From contig CAWEBF010000021.1 in the NCBI GenBank assembly GCA_963807235.1, forward strand, positions 1-64,000: 64,000 nucleotides of DNA, given 5' to 3'. Below the pieces are notes generated by a model, which did no database searches, was not told the origin of the DNA, and saw only the letters and a program-made list of their open reading frames with translations. This DNA is from CAWEBF01 sp963807235. GTDB lineage: Bacteria > Acidobacteriota > Vicinamibacteria > Vicinamibacterales > UBA2999. Position numbers and translations under genes: made by a program. Within the stretch, counting starts at the first letter, position 1; the number at the start of each line of letters is the position of its first letter. Positions 55,249-64,000 of the stretch are shown here, in pieces.

Positions 55249-56947
55249 ACCGACGTTCGTAGGCGCTGCGAGCTACGATCCCTTTCCCCTCCTCGATCGT
55301 GACGATCTGATTGATCGCAACGCCGTAAATCGTTTCCGTGTGGCCGGACGGCCAGCGGACATCGAGCCTGTCTGCGCTCGCGGCGGTTCCCAAGCCAAAG
55401 TGTGCGCGTAAATCGTTCTGGCTGAGATAGCCCGATCCGGCCTTCACGTCGCGCCGCTGAGATTTCTTACCCGTCGTCACGATGATTCTTGCGCCGACGG
55501 CGTCCGTGTTCATGCCGGCGCCCCGCAGACGCACGGTCAGCGCGTTGCCGCGGTTCCCGCCGTCGTTGCGCAGCAGATCGGGCGGTTGACCGTTGTTGGC
55601 GACAAGCAGATCCAGGTCCCCGTCGTTGTCGATGTCGCCCGCCGCGAGCCCGCGGCCAACCTTTGCCAGCGCGAAACCCGGGCCTGCCAGTCGGCCGGAT
55701 TCGACGAACCGGCGCCCCGTCGTATTCCGGAACAGCAGCTTGCGCTGCATGTAGGTGGAGCCGGCCCGGAACTGCGGCGCGTTGTCGAGGATGTGCCCAT
55801 TCGCGATCGCGATGTCGAGCTGCGAGTCGTTGTCGGCGTCGAGGAACGCGACGCCGAAGCCGACAAACGGCAGCGTCGGAAAGCCGACCCCGCTTTCTGC
55901 GGTCGCATCGGCGAAGAGGCCTTGCGCCTGCCCGCGATGCACCGTGTGCATCTCGAAATCGAGGTTGGTGACGACGAGGTCGAGGCGCCCGTCGCTGTCG
56001 TAGTCGCCTGCGTCGATGCCCATGCCGGCGCGCGCCCTGGCGTCGGCGGCCACCGCGACGCCGGCGGCCAGACCCATCTCGGTGAAACGCAGCATGCGCC
56101 GGTTGTGGAAAAGGAAGTTGGGCAGGTTGTCGTTGGCCACGAACACATCCGGCCAGCCGTCCTCGTCGTAGTCGGCAATCACCACGCCGAGCCCGTTGGA
56201 TCGAAGGGCCCCGACACCGGACTCGGCGCTGACGTCCGTGAACTGTCCCCGGCGCCCGTCGGGGGCCGCGCCGTCGTTGCGATAGAGCGTGTTTGGCAGG
56301 GGATCGTATTTCAGCGGGTGGCAATAGAATCGCCGCCCGGCTCGCGCGTCGCCGCAGAACGGCGGGTGCTTCGGATCGGCGTCCACATAGTTGGTCACCC
56401 ACAGATCGAGATCGCCGTCCCGATCCAGATCGGCGAACGCGCAGCTGGCGCTCCAGCGTCCATCGCCGACCCGTGCGGACGCGGTCACATCCACGAACGT
56501 GCCGTCGCCCCGATTGCGGTAGAGGACATTGGGACCGTCGTTCGTCACGTAGAGGTCGGGACGCCCGTCGCCGTCGTAGTCGCCCGAGCAGGCGCCCATG
56601 CCGTATGCGGCATGACGGATACCCGAACGCGCCGAGACGTCCTCGAACGTGCCGTTGCCGCGGTTGTGGTAGAGACGATGGCCCGCGCGTCGCGCCACGG
56701 CGGGATCGGCGATCGACCCGCCGTCCACGAGAAACACGTCCACCCATCCGTCGGCGTCGTAGTCGAAGAACAGGGCGCCGGATCCCATCGTCTCGACCAG
56801 GTGCTTGTCGCGGCTGGCGCCGTTGGTGTGCTGGAAGGCGATGCCGGCCTGGCGGGTGATGTCGACGAACTGCGGAAGGCGGCTGTCTTCGGCCGCAAGC
56901 GCAGCGGCTGCCGCGGCCATCGTCAGAGCGGTCAGGAGCCTCTTCAC
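55247..56947 (-). CDS. Secreted FG-GAP/VCBS propeller with ASPIC/UnbV domain (CRTAC1-like)
   Basis: 566 residues, signal peptide 1-19. Repeated calcium-binding FG-GAP loops: DYDADGWVDVFLVDGG, DYDGDGRPDLYVTNDG, DLDRDGDLDLWVTNY, DYDEDGWPDVFVANDN, DYDSDGRLDLVVTNLD, DIDNDGDLDLLVANNG. C-terminal ASPIC/UnbV: AVGARIIVTTGKKSQRRDVK, GSGYLSQNDLRAHFGLG, DRLDVRWPSG. Exported, carbohydrate- or protein-binding proteins in many soil bacteria; often beside TPR proteins and TonB receptors, as here. The frame is intact. Its ATG overlaps the TPR gene stop by 4 bases. Confidence 0.85.
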   Translation of the reverse strand: MKRLLTALTMAAAAAALAAEDSRLPQFVDITRQAGIAFQHTNGASRDKHLVETMGSGALFFDYDADGWVDVFLVDGGSIADPAVARRAGHRLYHNRGNGTFEDVSARSGIRHAAYGMGACSGDYDGDGRPDLYVTNDGPNVLYRNRGDGTFVDVTASARVGDGRWSASCAFADLDRDGDLDLWVTNYVDADPKHPPFCGDARAGRRFYCHPLKYDPLPNTLYRNDGAAPDGRRGQFTDVSAESGVGALRSNGLGVVIADYDEDGWPDVFVANDNLPNFLFHNRRMLRFTEMGLAAGVAVAADARARAGMGIDAGDYDSDGRLDLVVTNLDFEMHTVHRGQAQGLFADATAESGVGFPTLPFVGFGVAFLDADNDSQLDIAIANGHILDNAPQFRAGSTYMQRKLLFRNTTGRRFVESGRLAGPGFALAKVGRGLAAGDIDNDGDLDLLVANNGQPPDLLRNDGGNRGNALTVRLRGAGMNTDAVGARIIVTTGKKSQRRDVKAGSGYLSQNDLRAHFGLGTAASADRLDVRWPSGHTETIYGVAINQIVTIEEGKGIVARSAYERR

Positions 56948-58264
56948 CGCACCCCGCCGCGATCGCCGGACTGCTGGCGAATGGCCTCTTCCTGCGCGAC
57001 CGCCGCGTCGAGCTCGCGCCGTTGCTGCTCGACCTTCTGGCGCCGGGCGCGCTCAAAGCGATCGAGCTCGGCCGCCGCCGCCTGTGTCTCGCCAAGGTGC
57101 GTCAACGCAGTCGCAAGTGCATAGTGCGTTTCGAATCGGTCTGGTGCCAGTTGCAAGGCGCGCTTCAGCGCCGCAGCCGCGTCGGCGTAGCGGCCGGCGT
57201 CCAGGTACAGCTGTCCTATCGCCGCCTGCGCCAGCGCATCGCTCGGATCGATCAACAGCGCTGCCACGAGCTCCGCGAACGCGTCGTCGTGGCGGCCGTC
57301 AGCGGCGAGTGCCAGGGCAAGTTCTCGACGCAGGACGGCATCGTTCGGGTTGAGCCGGACCGCGCGCTGGAACGCGGTGATGGCGCCTGTCGAATCGCCG
57401 TCGACCTGCGCCAGCCTCCCGATGCCGACATATAGGAGGCTGCGGCCAGCCAGCGTGCCGGCCACGGCCGCCTCGTACGCACGTCGCGCCTCGGGAACCC
57501 GGCCGTCTGCTTCGAGCCTGCCGGCGCTCGTGAAGAGCGCGAGGGGAGAGTCCCCGGTGGCCGGCGTCGATCGGCGGAGCGCGGCGACAGCTTCGGCGTA
57601 CACGCCTGCGGCAAGCAGCCCAAATCCCTCGGACAGAGCGGCGTCGGCCACGATCGGCGTGCGCGACAGGGAATCGTTGATGGCGCCGAGCGTCAGAAAT
57701 GGCGCGCCACGAGGCGCTGGCTGTTCCGCGAGCATCCGCTGATAACCGGCAGTCAATGCCTGCCGGGCGCGCTGGAGATCTGGCGCGGTGGCATGAGGAA
57801 GGACGTAGTACACCTTGATCGGATTGCGCGGATCGAGTTCCCACGCCGTTCGAAACGCGTCTCCGGCGGTCGTCGGGCTTCTTCGCCGCCTCCAGCGTAA
57901 GCCCCCGCAGGACGTGGACGTCCGACGCCGCGGGCTGCGCGGCCGCCGCCGCATCGAACTCCCGCAGCGCATCGGCTAGGCGGCCCCGCTGGCTGTAGGC
58001 CAGGCCAAGCTCGACGTGCAACTGGAAGGCGCGCTGGGCTGGCGCGTCCCGCAACTCGCGCCCTGCACTCGACTCGCGCTCGAGGATGCGGCGATCCCAC
58101 TCGGCCAGAGCGGCCGCCATGCGGTCAATTGCCGGTCCGCGCGATTCCCGGGCGCTGTTCCCGGCAGTCGGCGTCACGCTCTGCGCCAGTTCGCGAACCG
58201 CGCCGACGAACGCGTCCTGCTGCGCAGAGCTGCTCGAGGCCGCAAGCACGATCGTCACGGCCAC
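56944..58264 (-). CDS. Periplasmic TPR protein, one frame break
   Basis: Start probably GTG 58264 (short leader TIVLAASSSSAQ); an open frame continues upstream but there translates the composite repeat. Next come QQDAFVGAVRELAQ, GLAYSQRGRLADALREFDAA, a break near 57880, FRTAWELDPRNPIKVYYVLP, and TPRs (AITAFQRAVRLNPNDAVLRR, YADAAAALKRALQLAPDRFE). About 440 codons. A paralogue of the next TPR gene. It overlaps the ASPIC/UnbV gene by four bases; likely partner of that protein. Confidence 0.7.
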
Positions 58265-58266
58265 CC

Positions 58267-58345
58267 GCCCCGCGAAGCGGGGCCAAAAGACCCTGCCCCT
58301 AGCGAGGCGGAGCCTCGATGGGGTCTGAGCCGCAGCCTCGCTAGG
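58267..58345. repeat. Composite palindromic repeat, copy 3 (inverted orientation)
   Basis: GCCCCGC-GAA-GCGGGGC (58267-58283), CAAAAGACCCTG, then CCTAGCGAGGC (58298-58308) and its perfect complement GCCTCGCTAGG (58335-58345). It lies between two TPR genes, immediately before the start of the downstream one. Confidence 0.8.
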
Positions 58346-58347
58346 AA

Positions 58348-59957
58348 TCACCGCGCGTTCTCGAACGTCCGCCGCTGCTCGTCGAATGCCGTAGCGCGAA
58401 GCCGCTCGAACTCCGCCAGCCGCCTGCGAGCCTCCTCGGTCCGCCCCAGCCGCCGCAAGGTCATGCCCAGGGCGTAGTGGGCATGCGCCGATGTGGGGTC
58501 GAGCCCGATCGCGCGCCGCAGCAACGGCTCCGCGCGCTCGAAACGTCCGCCATTCAGGTGAGCCTGGCCCATCGCCGTGATGGTCTCCGCGTCCTCCACG
58601 CCCAGCAGGACCGCCATCTGCAGCTCCACGAGCGCCTCGTCGTCGCGGCCGGGGCGCAAGTAAGCGAGCCCCAGGTTCTTGTGCGCATCGCCGTCGTTGC
58701 GAATCAGACGCACGCGCCGCGCCAGCGCAGTGATCACCCGCGGGTAGTCGCGCCGATAGGCCTGCGCAAGTTCCGCGATGCGCCAGTAGAGCTGGGCCTT
58801 GCCGGCCACCACCGTGAGCGCCGCCGCCTCTTCAAGGACTTCGATGGCTTCCGTGCCGCGATCGGTCGCCTGCAGCAGATCGGCGAGGGCCCAGCGGGCC
58901 TCGCCGGACGCGGGCAGCGTCGCAACGGTCTCGCGCAGCACGCGAGCGCCCTCCTCGGCGCGGCCGGCCTCCGCGAGCGTGCCGCCCAGCGCCACGCGCG
59001 CGCGCTCATTCGCCGGATTCAGCCGGGCCGCGATGGTGAATTGCTCGACGCTGTCCGGCAGCCGCCCGACGGCGCGATACACCACGCCAAGCATCCGATG
59101 CGCTTCGGAGGAGTCGGGACGAGCCGCGACGGCCGCCGCGAGCTGGGTCACCGCTGTCGGCGCGTCTTTCGCTCGCAGCGCCGCAACGCCCTTTCAGCGA
59201 CGGCGCCGTCGCGACCGGCGGCATCGTTGATCAGCGGATCGCGCTGGGAGACGGCGCGCAACGTCGCAATCGCCTCACGGTAGCGCCGCTGCTCGATGAG
59301 GGCGAACCCGGCGGCATACGCCGCTGGAGCAAAGACCGGCGTCTTCGCCGAACGATCCTCGATCAGAGGGAACTGATAGAACGGCGCCCGGCCAAGACGG
59401 CCACGCTCGGCCGCTCGCTCGAGCACCAGGACGAGCGGCGCCAGGTCCGCCATCGCCGCGCCGCGCGTGCGAGTCGGCCAACAGGTAGGCCGCGATCGGG
59501 TCCGCGCCATCCAGCTGTTGCGCGGTTTGGAAGGCCGCTCTCGCGTCGTCGAAGCGGCCTGCTTCTTCGTGCAGCAACCCGGCGAATCTGTACAGCGGCG
59601 CACGCGTCGGCTCCGCCGCGACGGCGGCCTTCATCGCGTCGGCGGCGTCGTCCAGCCGCTGCGCGTCCGCGTACAGCAGCGCCAGCTCCGCCGCGGTCGC
59701 GTCGGGACGCTGCTTCAGGGCCGCCTCATCCGCAGCGGTCGTCCGTTCCCATGCCTCGAGAGCTGACCGCCATGCGCTCCAGCGCCGCGGCGGCTGCCGG
59801 CCCTTCGTCGCCATACGTGCCGGCGAGCGCGGAATGAAAAGTGATGAAGGCGTCGACGAACGCGTTCTTCTGGGCGGTGGCCGTGACGGGCCACGCCAGC
59901 GCCAGCGGCAGTGCCAGCCAGAGCCGGCAGACGGTGCGCCGCAGCCCGAGAACGCAT
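58348..59957 (-). CDS. Periplasmic TPR protein, four frame breaks
   Basis: Proposed ATG 59957 with a break near 59940, then a signal peptide VCRLWLALPLALAWPVTATA and KNAFVDAFITFHSALAGTYG, matching the paralogue at 56944-58264. Breaks also near 59740, 59460 and 59165. TPR units: DAADAMKAAVAAEPTRAPLY, FDDARAAFQTAQQLDGADP, SVEQFTIAARLNPANERARV, FERAEPLLRRAIGLDPTSAH. About 535 codons. Its start is 42 bases from the divergent ASPIC/UnbV gene, implying shared promoter DNA. Four breaks in one gene could mean decay. Confidence 0.6.
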
Positions 59958-59999
59958 TTGGTCGGGCACGAATCTTACCGTAGACTCTGCCCGCCCCTG

Positions 60000-61692
60000 A
60001 TGTCCAGCGAGCTGCGCCCGTCGGCGATCTGCGTTGGTGCGGCGTTGCTCGGCACCATGACGGTTCTGGTGCACGCGGGCCAATCACCGATCCGCTTCAC
60101 GAGCGCCGACGGCGCGGGCCTCACCTTGGTCAACATCGCCGGCACGCCGGCGAAGGACCACCTGATCGATGCCAACGGAAACGGCGTCGCGTGGTTCGAC
60201 TACGACAACGACGGCGACATCGACGCCTTGCTGGTGAACGGGTCCACGCTGGAGCACCTGAAAACCGGCGGCGATCCGATGGTGGCGCTGTATCGCAACG
60301 ACGGCGCGGCGCCCGACGGGCGCCGGGGCCGGTTCACGGATGTGACGGCCGCGGCGGGTCTGACGCGGCGCGGATGGGGAACCGGGGTGTGCATCGCGGA
60401 CTACGACAACGACGGCTTCCTGGACGTCTACGTCACCGCGTTCGGACCGAATGTCCTGTGGCGCAACATCGGCGGCCGCAGGTTCACCGCGACCGCACAG
60501 GCGGCTGACCCGCGCTGGAGCACGGGCTGCGCGTTTGGCGATTACGACCGCGACGGCTTCGTGGATCTCTACGTCGCCAACTACGTGCGGTTCGACCGCG
60601 ACAAGATTCCGGCGCGCGGTTCTCCCGCCTGCAACTTCCAGAACATCCGGACCTATTGCGGGCCGAGGCCGCTGGCCGGCGAGCCCGATACGCTCTACCG
60701 CAACACGGGACAGGGCACGTTCACCAACGTGACGAAGTCGGCCGGCGTCGCCGAGCCGGGCTATTACGGCTTCGGCGTGCTGTTCAGCGATCTCGACGAC
60801 GACGGGTGGCCCGACGTCTACGTCGCGAACGATTCGACGCCGAATCTCTTTTTCCGGAACCTGCGCAACGGCCGGTTCGCGGAGGAGGCGCTCCAGTCGG
60901 GGCTGGCGGTGACGCCGGATGGACGCGAGCAGGCGGGCATGGGTGTCGATGCAGGCGATTTCGACGGCGACGGCCGCCTGGACATCGTCAAGACGAACTT
61001 CTCCCAGGACTACACGACGCTGTATCGCAACGAAGGCGACGGGCTGTTCGCCGATGCGAGCTTCCGATCCGGGCTGGGGACGACGCTGGGCCCATACCTG
61101 GGTTGGGGAGTCGGGCTGGTGGATCTCGACAACGATGGGCTGCTCGACGTGTTCATCGCCAACGGCCACGTCTATCCGGACGTCGGACGAACCGGCCTGA
61201 GCACGTATCGGCAGCGGAACCAGGTGTTCCGCAACGACGGCGGCGGGCGTTTTCGGCACATCACGGAAGAGGTCGGCGGACCGCTCCTGCTCGAGGAGTC
61301 CAGCCGGGGTGCTGCGTTCGGCGACTACGACAACGACGGCGACATCGACATCCTGATCTCCGTCATCGACGAGACGCCGCGGCTGCTGCGCAACGAGGCC
61401 GTGGGCAACCACTGGATCACCCTCGGTCTCGAGGGCACCAAGAGCAATCGTGCGGCCATCGGCGCGAAGGTCACACTCGAAGCCGGCGGGCGGCGGCAGG
61501 TCGCGGAAGTGCGAAGCGGCGGCAGCTATATCTCTCACAACGATCTGCGCGTCCACTTCGGGCTTGGAGCCGCGTCGTCCGTCGATCGCGCTGTCGATAC
61601 GGTGGCCAAGCGGATCGGTGGAGACGACGGGGCGCCTCGCCGCCGACGGCATGTACCGGGTGCGTGAGGGGGCGGGAGTGCGGCCGTGGTGA
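60000..61692 (+). CDS. Secreted FG-GAP/VCBS propeller with ASPIC/UnbV domain, one frame break
   Basis: ATG 60000; leader ends VLVHAG. FG-GAP loops: DYDNDGDIDALLVNGS, DYDNDGFLDVYVTAFG, DYDRDGFVDLYVANY, DLDDDGWPDVYVANDS, DFDGDGRLDIVKTNFS, DLDNDGLLDVFIANGH. C-terminal ASPIC/UnbV: AIGAKVTLEAGGRRQVAEVR, GGSYISHNDLRVHFGLG; a break near 61595 leads to IRWPSGSVETTG and MYRVREGAGVRPW. About 564 codons. A diverged paralogue of the gene at 55247. The stop overlaps the VWFA gene start (GTGA). Confidence 0.85.
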
Positions 61693-62611
61693 CCTGGAAG
61701 CCGCTGGTCGCGGCAGCGGCGATTACGGCTATCGGCGCGGCTTCGTTTGCCCAGTCCAACCCGTTCCAGTTCGTCGTCGCCGTGTCGGACGGCGCCGGAA
61801 ACCCGGTCGTGGACCTGACGTCCAAGGACGTCCTGATGTCCGAGGATGGTGTGTCCGCCGAGGTCACCCGGGTCGAGCCGTTCCGACGTCCCGGTGGTGC
61901 TGACGATTGCCGTGGATAACGGGCCGCTCAGCGCCGATTCGCTGGCCCATTACCGCACGGGCCTTTCCGCCATGGTCAAGTTGCTTCCGGCCGATGTCGA
62001 GGTGACGCTGATCAGCATCTCGCCGCAGCCGATGACGGTCGTGCGGCCGACGACCGACCGGCAGCGCATCCTGCGGGGCGTCAATGCGTTCGCGCCGCAG
62101 GCCGAATCGCCGCGATTTACCGACGCGATCGTGGAGTTCGCCCGGCGGCTGGAAGAGCAGGCGGCCGAGACGCGGCGCCTCGCTTCGATCCCGGTCCTGG
62201 TGCTCGTGTCCACGACGGCATCGGAGGCGGTGAGCTATCAGGTCCCGGAGATCGAACAGGCGTTCGCCGTGCTGAAACAGCGGCGCGCCCGGGTGTTCGT
62301 CACCATGACGTCGGAACAGCGAAAGGGGCTTGGCTTCGCGCCCCTCAATGAAGGCCGTCAGGCGCTGATCGCCATCCCCGTCGTCCAGTTGACGGGCGGG
62401 CGTTACGAGGCGCTGGCCACCTCCAGCCGGCTCGCGACCCTGCTGCCGGAGTTCGGCCAAGAAATCGGCGCGCTGCACCGGAAGCACGCCAACCAGTTCC
62501 TGGTGACCGTGAACCGCGGCCGAGGGCGCTCGTGGTCCGCTGCGGAATCCGCGCATCGAAATCGCGCGCCCTGGCCTCAGGGGAACCGTTTCACTCGACG
62601 GCTTTCCGTGA
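61686..62611 (+). CDS. VWFA-related secreted protein, two frame breaks
   Basis: GTG 61686 or 61689, overlapping the ASPIC/UnbV stop. Signal peptide ends GAASFAQ. FQFVVAVSDGAGNPVVDLTS is the beta lead typical of acidobacterial VWFA-related proteins. After a break near 61880: PVVLTIAVDNGPLSADSLAH, ADVEVTLISISPQPMT, SIPVLVLVSTTASEA (a VWA-like Rossmann fold; the MIDAS DxSxS is degenerate, DNGPL). A break near 62535 restores NPRIEIARPGLRGTVSLDGF and the stop at 62609-62611. About 308 codons. Confidence 0.7.
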
Positions 62612-62779
62612 GTAAGGAATACGACAGTACGCGCCCAGCCTATTGACAGGCATGCGGGGCAACGCGTATATGGTGCGTGCGATTTGATTGCGAATTGAGA
62701 AGTATCTTTCGCACAACGAATTGCTGTGTTTGTAAACCCGGCTGTTAAGGCCGCAGCGGGCGACTGGAGGATGAGCGTG
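62612..62779. promoter_or_regulatory. 168-bp leader of the TonB-dependent receptor gene
   Basis: Markedly more AT-rich than the surroundings (about 62660-62740), so it probably holds the receptor promoter. GGAGG at 62766-62770 is the ribosome binding site; its distance favours ATG 62780 (9 bases) or GTG 62777 over ATG 62771. Confidence 0.5.
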
Positions 62780-64000
62780 ATGCGTGGAGCGATCAGGGGA
62801 TTTCTGGCTATTGCTGTGCTGGCGTTGCTGCCCGCCGCAGTGTTCGCACAGGAAGGCGAGATCGCCGGAACCGTCCGCGACGCGTCCGGTGCCGTGATAC
62901 CGGGCGTGACCGTCGAGGCCACGAGCCCGGCGCTCATCGAAAAGGTGCGTACGGCCGTCACGGATTCGAACGGCCAGTACCAGCTCACCAATCTGCCGGT
63001 CGGTCTATACACCGTCGTGTTCACGCTGCAGGGATTCAGCAAGCAGCAGCGCGACGATGTCGCACTGCAGACCGGCTTCACGGCGCCCGTGAACGCGACC
63101 ATGACCGTCGGTCAGCTGACGGAAACGGTCGTCGTCACCGGCGCGTCCCCGGTGGTCGACGTGCAGAACGCCCGTCAGGCCCTCACCTTCGAGGGCGCCG
63201 ACCTCAAGGAACTGCCCACCACCCGCAACATCAACAGCCTCCTGGAGTTGACCCCCGGCATCAGCAGCAACTACCGCCCCAATCCGGCATTCGGCCAGCC
63301 GGGTGTCTGCGTCGGCGGCATCGGCACCTTCTGCAACCCCGGCATCAGCGGCTTCAACGTCGGCGATACCGGCCAGGGCTTCCTTGTGGGCGCAGGGTTC
63401 ACCGGCGACACGTTGGGCAACACCAACATGAACCAGGGCCGGGTGATGGTGGACGGCCAGGTGGTCAACGCGGCCGCGGGCGGTCTCGGCGGGATGACGG
63501 GCGGCTACACCGCCGACATCGCCGCCGCCCAGGAAATCAACATCCAGGTGTCAGGTGCCCTTGGCGAGTCCGAGACAGGCGGCGCCTCAATCAACATCGT
63601 TCCGCGCACGGGCGGCAACAGGTTCGCCGGCGACTACAACACCACCTACACCACAGCGGGCTGGTTCGATCGCAATACCAGCGCCTATCCGTCGGTCCCG
63701 GCGCTCTTCCAGGCCGTCAGGTTCGACTACGACGTGTCGGCGGACTTCGGCGGGCCGATCAAGCGCGACAAGCTGTGGTTCTTCGCATTCGGCCGCACCC
63801 AGGCCATCCAGAAGCTGCCTGTCGGCGTGGACTTCTGGCCCAACCTGAACGAGGCCAGGATGGGCTTCAACTACCAGCCCGATCGCGCTGAAGATCGTGT
63901 GGAATACAAGAACAAGTGGCGCAACATCAGCGCCCGCATCACCTACCAGGCCAGCCAGCGCAACAAGTTCAACGTCTACTGGGACGAGCAGGACTTCTGC
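62780..64000 (+). CDS. TonB-dependent receptor with carboxypeptidase-regulatory domain (3' end outside window)
   Basis: 407 codons seen, frame intact. Signal peptide MRGAIRGFLAIAVLALLPAA (ends VFAQ). N-terminal carboxypeptidase-regulatory-like domain (EIAGTVRDASGAVIPGVTVE, DSNGQYQLTNLPVGLYTVVF), then a TonB-box-like TETVVVTGASPVVDVQN and a plug domain (LKELPTTRNINSLLELTPGI, NQGRVMVDGQVV, GGASINIVPRTGGNRFAGDY). The beginning of the barrel follows (FGGPIKRDKLWFFAFGRTQ). This is the large acidobacterial Oar/TonB-receptor type importing unknown substrates through the outer membrane. Last visible gene of the ASPIC/VWFA run. Confidence 0.9.
   Translation, partial: MRGAIRGFLAIAVLALLPAAVFAQEGEIAGTVRDASGAVIPGVTVEATSPALIEKVRTAVTDSNGQYQLTNLPVGLYTVVFTLQGFSKQQRDDVALQTGFTAPVNATMTVGQLTETVVVTGASPVVDVQNARQALTFEGADLKELPTTRNINSLLELTPGISSNYRPNPAFGQPGVCVGGIGTFCNPGISGFNVGDTGQGFLVGAGFTGDTLGNTNMNQGRVMVDGQVVNAAAGGLGGMTGGYTADIAAAQEINIQVSGALGESETGGASINIVPRTGGNRFAGDYNTTYTTAGWFDRNTSAYPSVPALFQAVRFDYDVSADFGGPIKRDKLWFFAFGRTQAIQKLPVGVDFWPNLNEARMGFNYQPDRAEDRVEYKNKWRNISARITYQASQRNKFNVYWDEQDFC

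Noticed and set aside
60084..61652. A 522-codon minus-strand frame opposite an ASPIC/UnbV gene (and 55586-57124 on the plus strand opposite the other)
   Set aside because: Both are complements of repeated FG-GAP loops, which explains their length and VVV-rich composition.

Overview
The window is high-GC bacterial DNA, and its gene content points to an Acidobacteriota lineage, most likely Vicinamibacteria-like. The markers are large Ser/Thr kinases with PD40 propellers beside sigma factors of the acidobacterial ECF type, DUF6152 proteins, HAF-repeat and FG-GAP/ASPIC-UnbV proteins, VWFA-related proteins, and a carboxypeptidase-regulatory-domain TonB-dependent receptor. This is inference from families; there is no rRNA. 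The only RNA gene is a tRNA-Glu(CUC) near 16.5 kb.

Layout. 0-7.3 kb: an exported Ppx/GppA-like protein, a TPR protein, a DUF7010 membrane protein, a small lipoprotein, a GH88/GH105-like hydrolase, a kinase-TPR protein and a secreted HExxH protein. 7.3-13.1 kb: ECF sigma factor, kinase-PD40 protein and a MASE1-PAS histidine kinase. 13.3-16.4 kb: two DUF6152 proteins and a subclass-B3-like metallo-beta-lactamase with an ExHxDH zinc motif, closely linked. 16.6-21.9 kb: a repetitive secreted protein, a proline-racemase-fold protein without its catalytic cysteines, an unknown Cys/Ser-rich protein, a HupE/UreJ protein and an MBL-fold hydrolase. 22-25.4 kb: a three-gene operon of cupredoxin, membrane HD-GYP protein and outer-membrane protein. 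25.5-33.6 kb: M1 aminopeptidase, an HtrA-like pseudoprotease, a LuxR regulator and an intact HtrA-like protease, a DUF6152-related protein, a MOSC-SRPBCC fusion and a LigM-like demethylase. 33.7-38.1 kb: a Phd/VapC toxin-antitoxin pair and an overlapping sigma/kinase pair. 38.2-48.4 kb: HAF protein, TPR protein, Kup, a DinB-GNAT fusion, a sigma/anti-sigma/secreted-protein operon, a serine beta-lactamase-fold enzyme and a PQQ-type sugar dehydrogenase. 48.6-55.2 kb: small secreted proteins, a methyltransferase, PA2779 plus a C39 peptidase-TPR-barrel fusion, and a membrane TM2 protein. 55.2-64 kb: a divergent locus of two ASPIC/UnbV proteins, two TPR proteins, a VWFA protein and a TonB-dependent receptor cut by the window end.

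Two features run through the whole window. First, about 33 single-base frame breaks interrupt genes whose reading otherwise continues with intact motifs. They cluster at 0-21, 34-40 and 54-63 kb and look mainly like assembly or sequencing errors, so I report the reconstructed gene spans. Second, gene boundaries carry short heptamer tandem repeats and GC-rich palindromic repeats, some of which run into coding sequence.

The most promising leads for an undescribed system are the cupredoxin/HD-GYP/porin operon, the active/inactive HtrA pair around a LuxR regulator, the C39-TPR-barrel fusion with PA2779, and the divergent ASPIC/TPR/VWFA/TonB locus.
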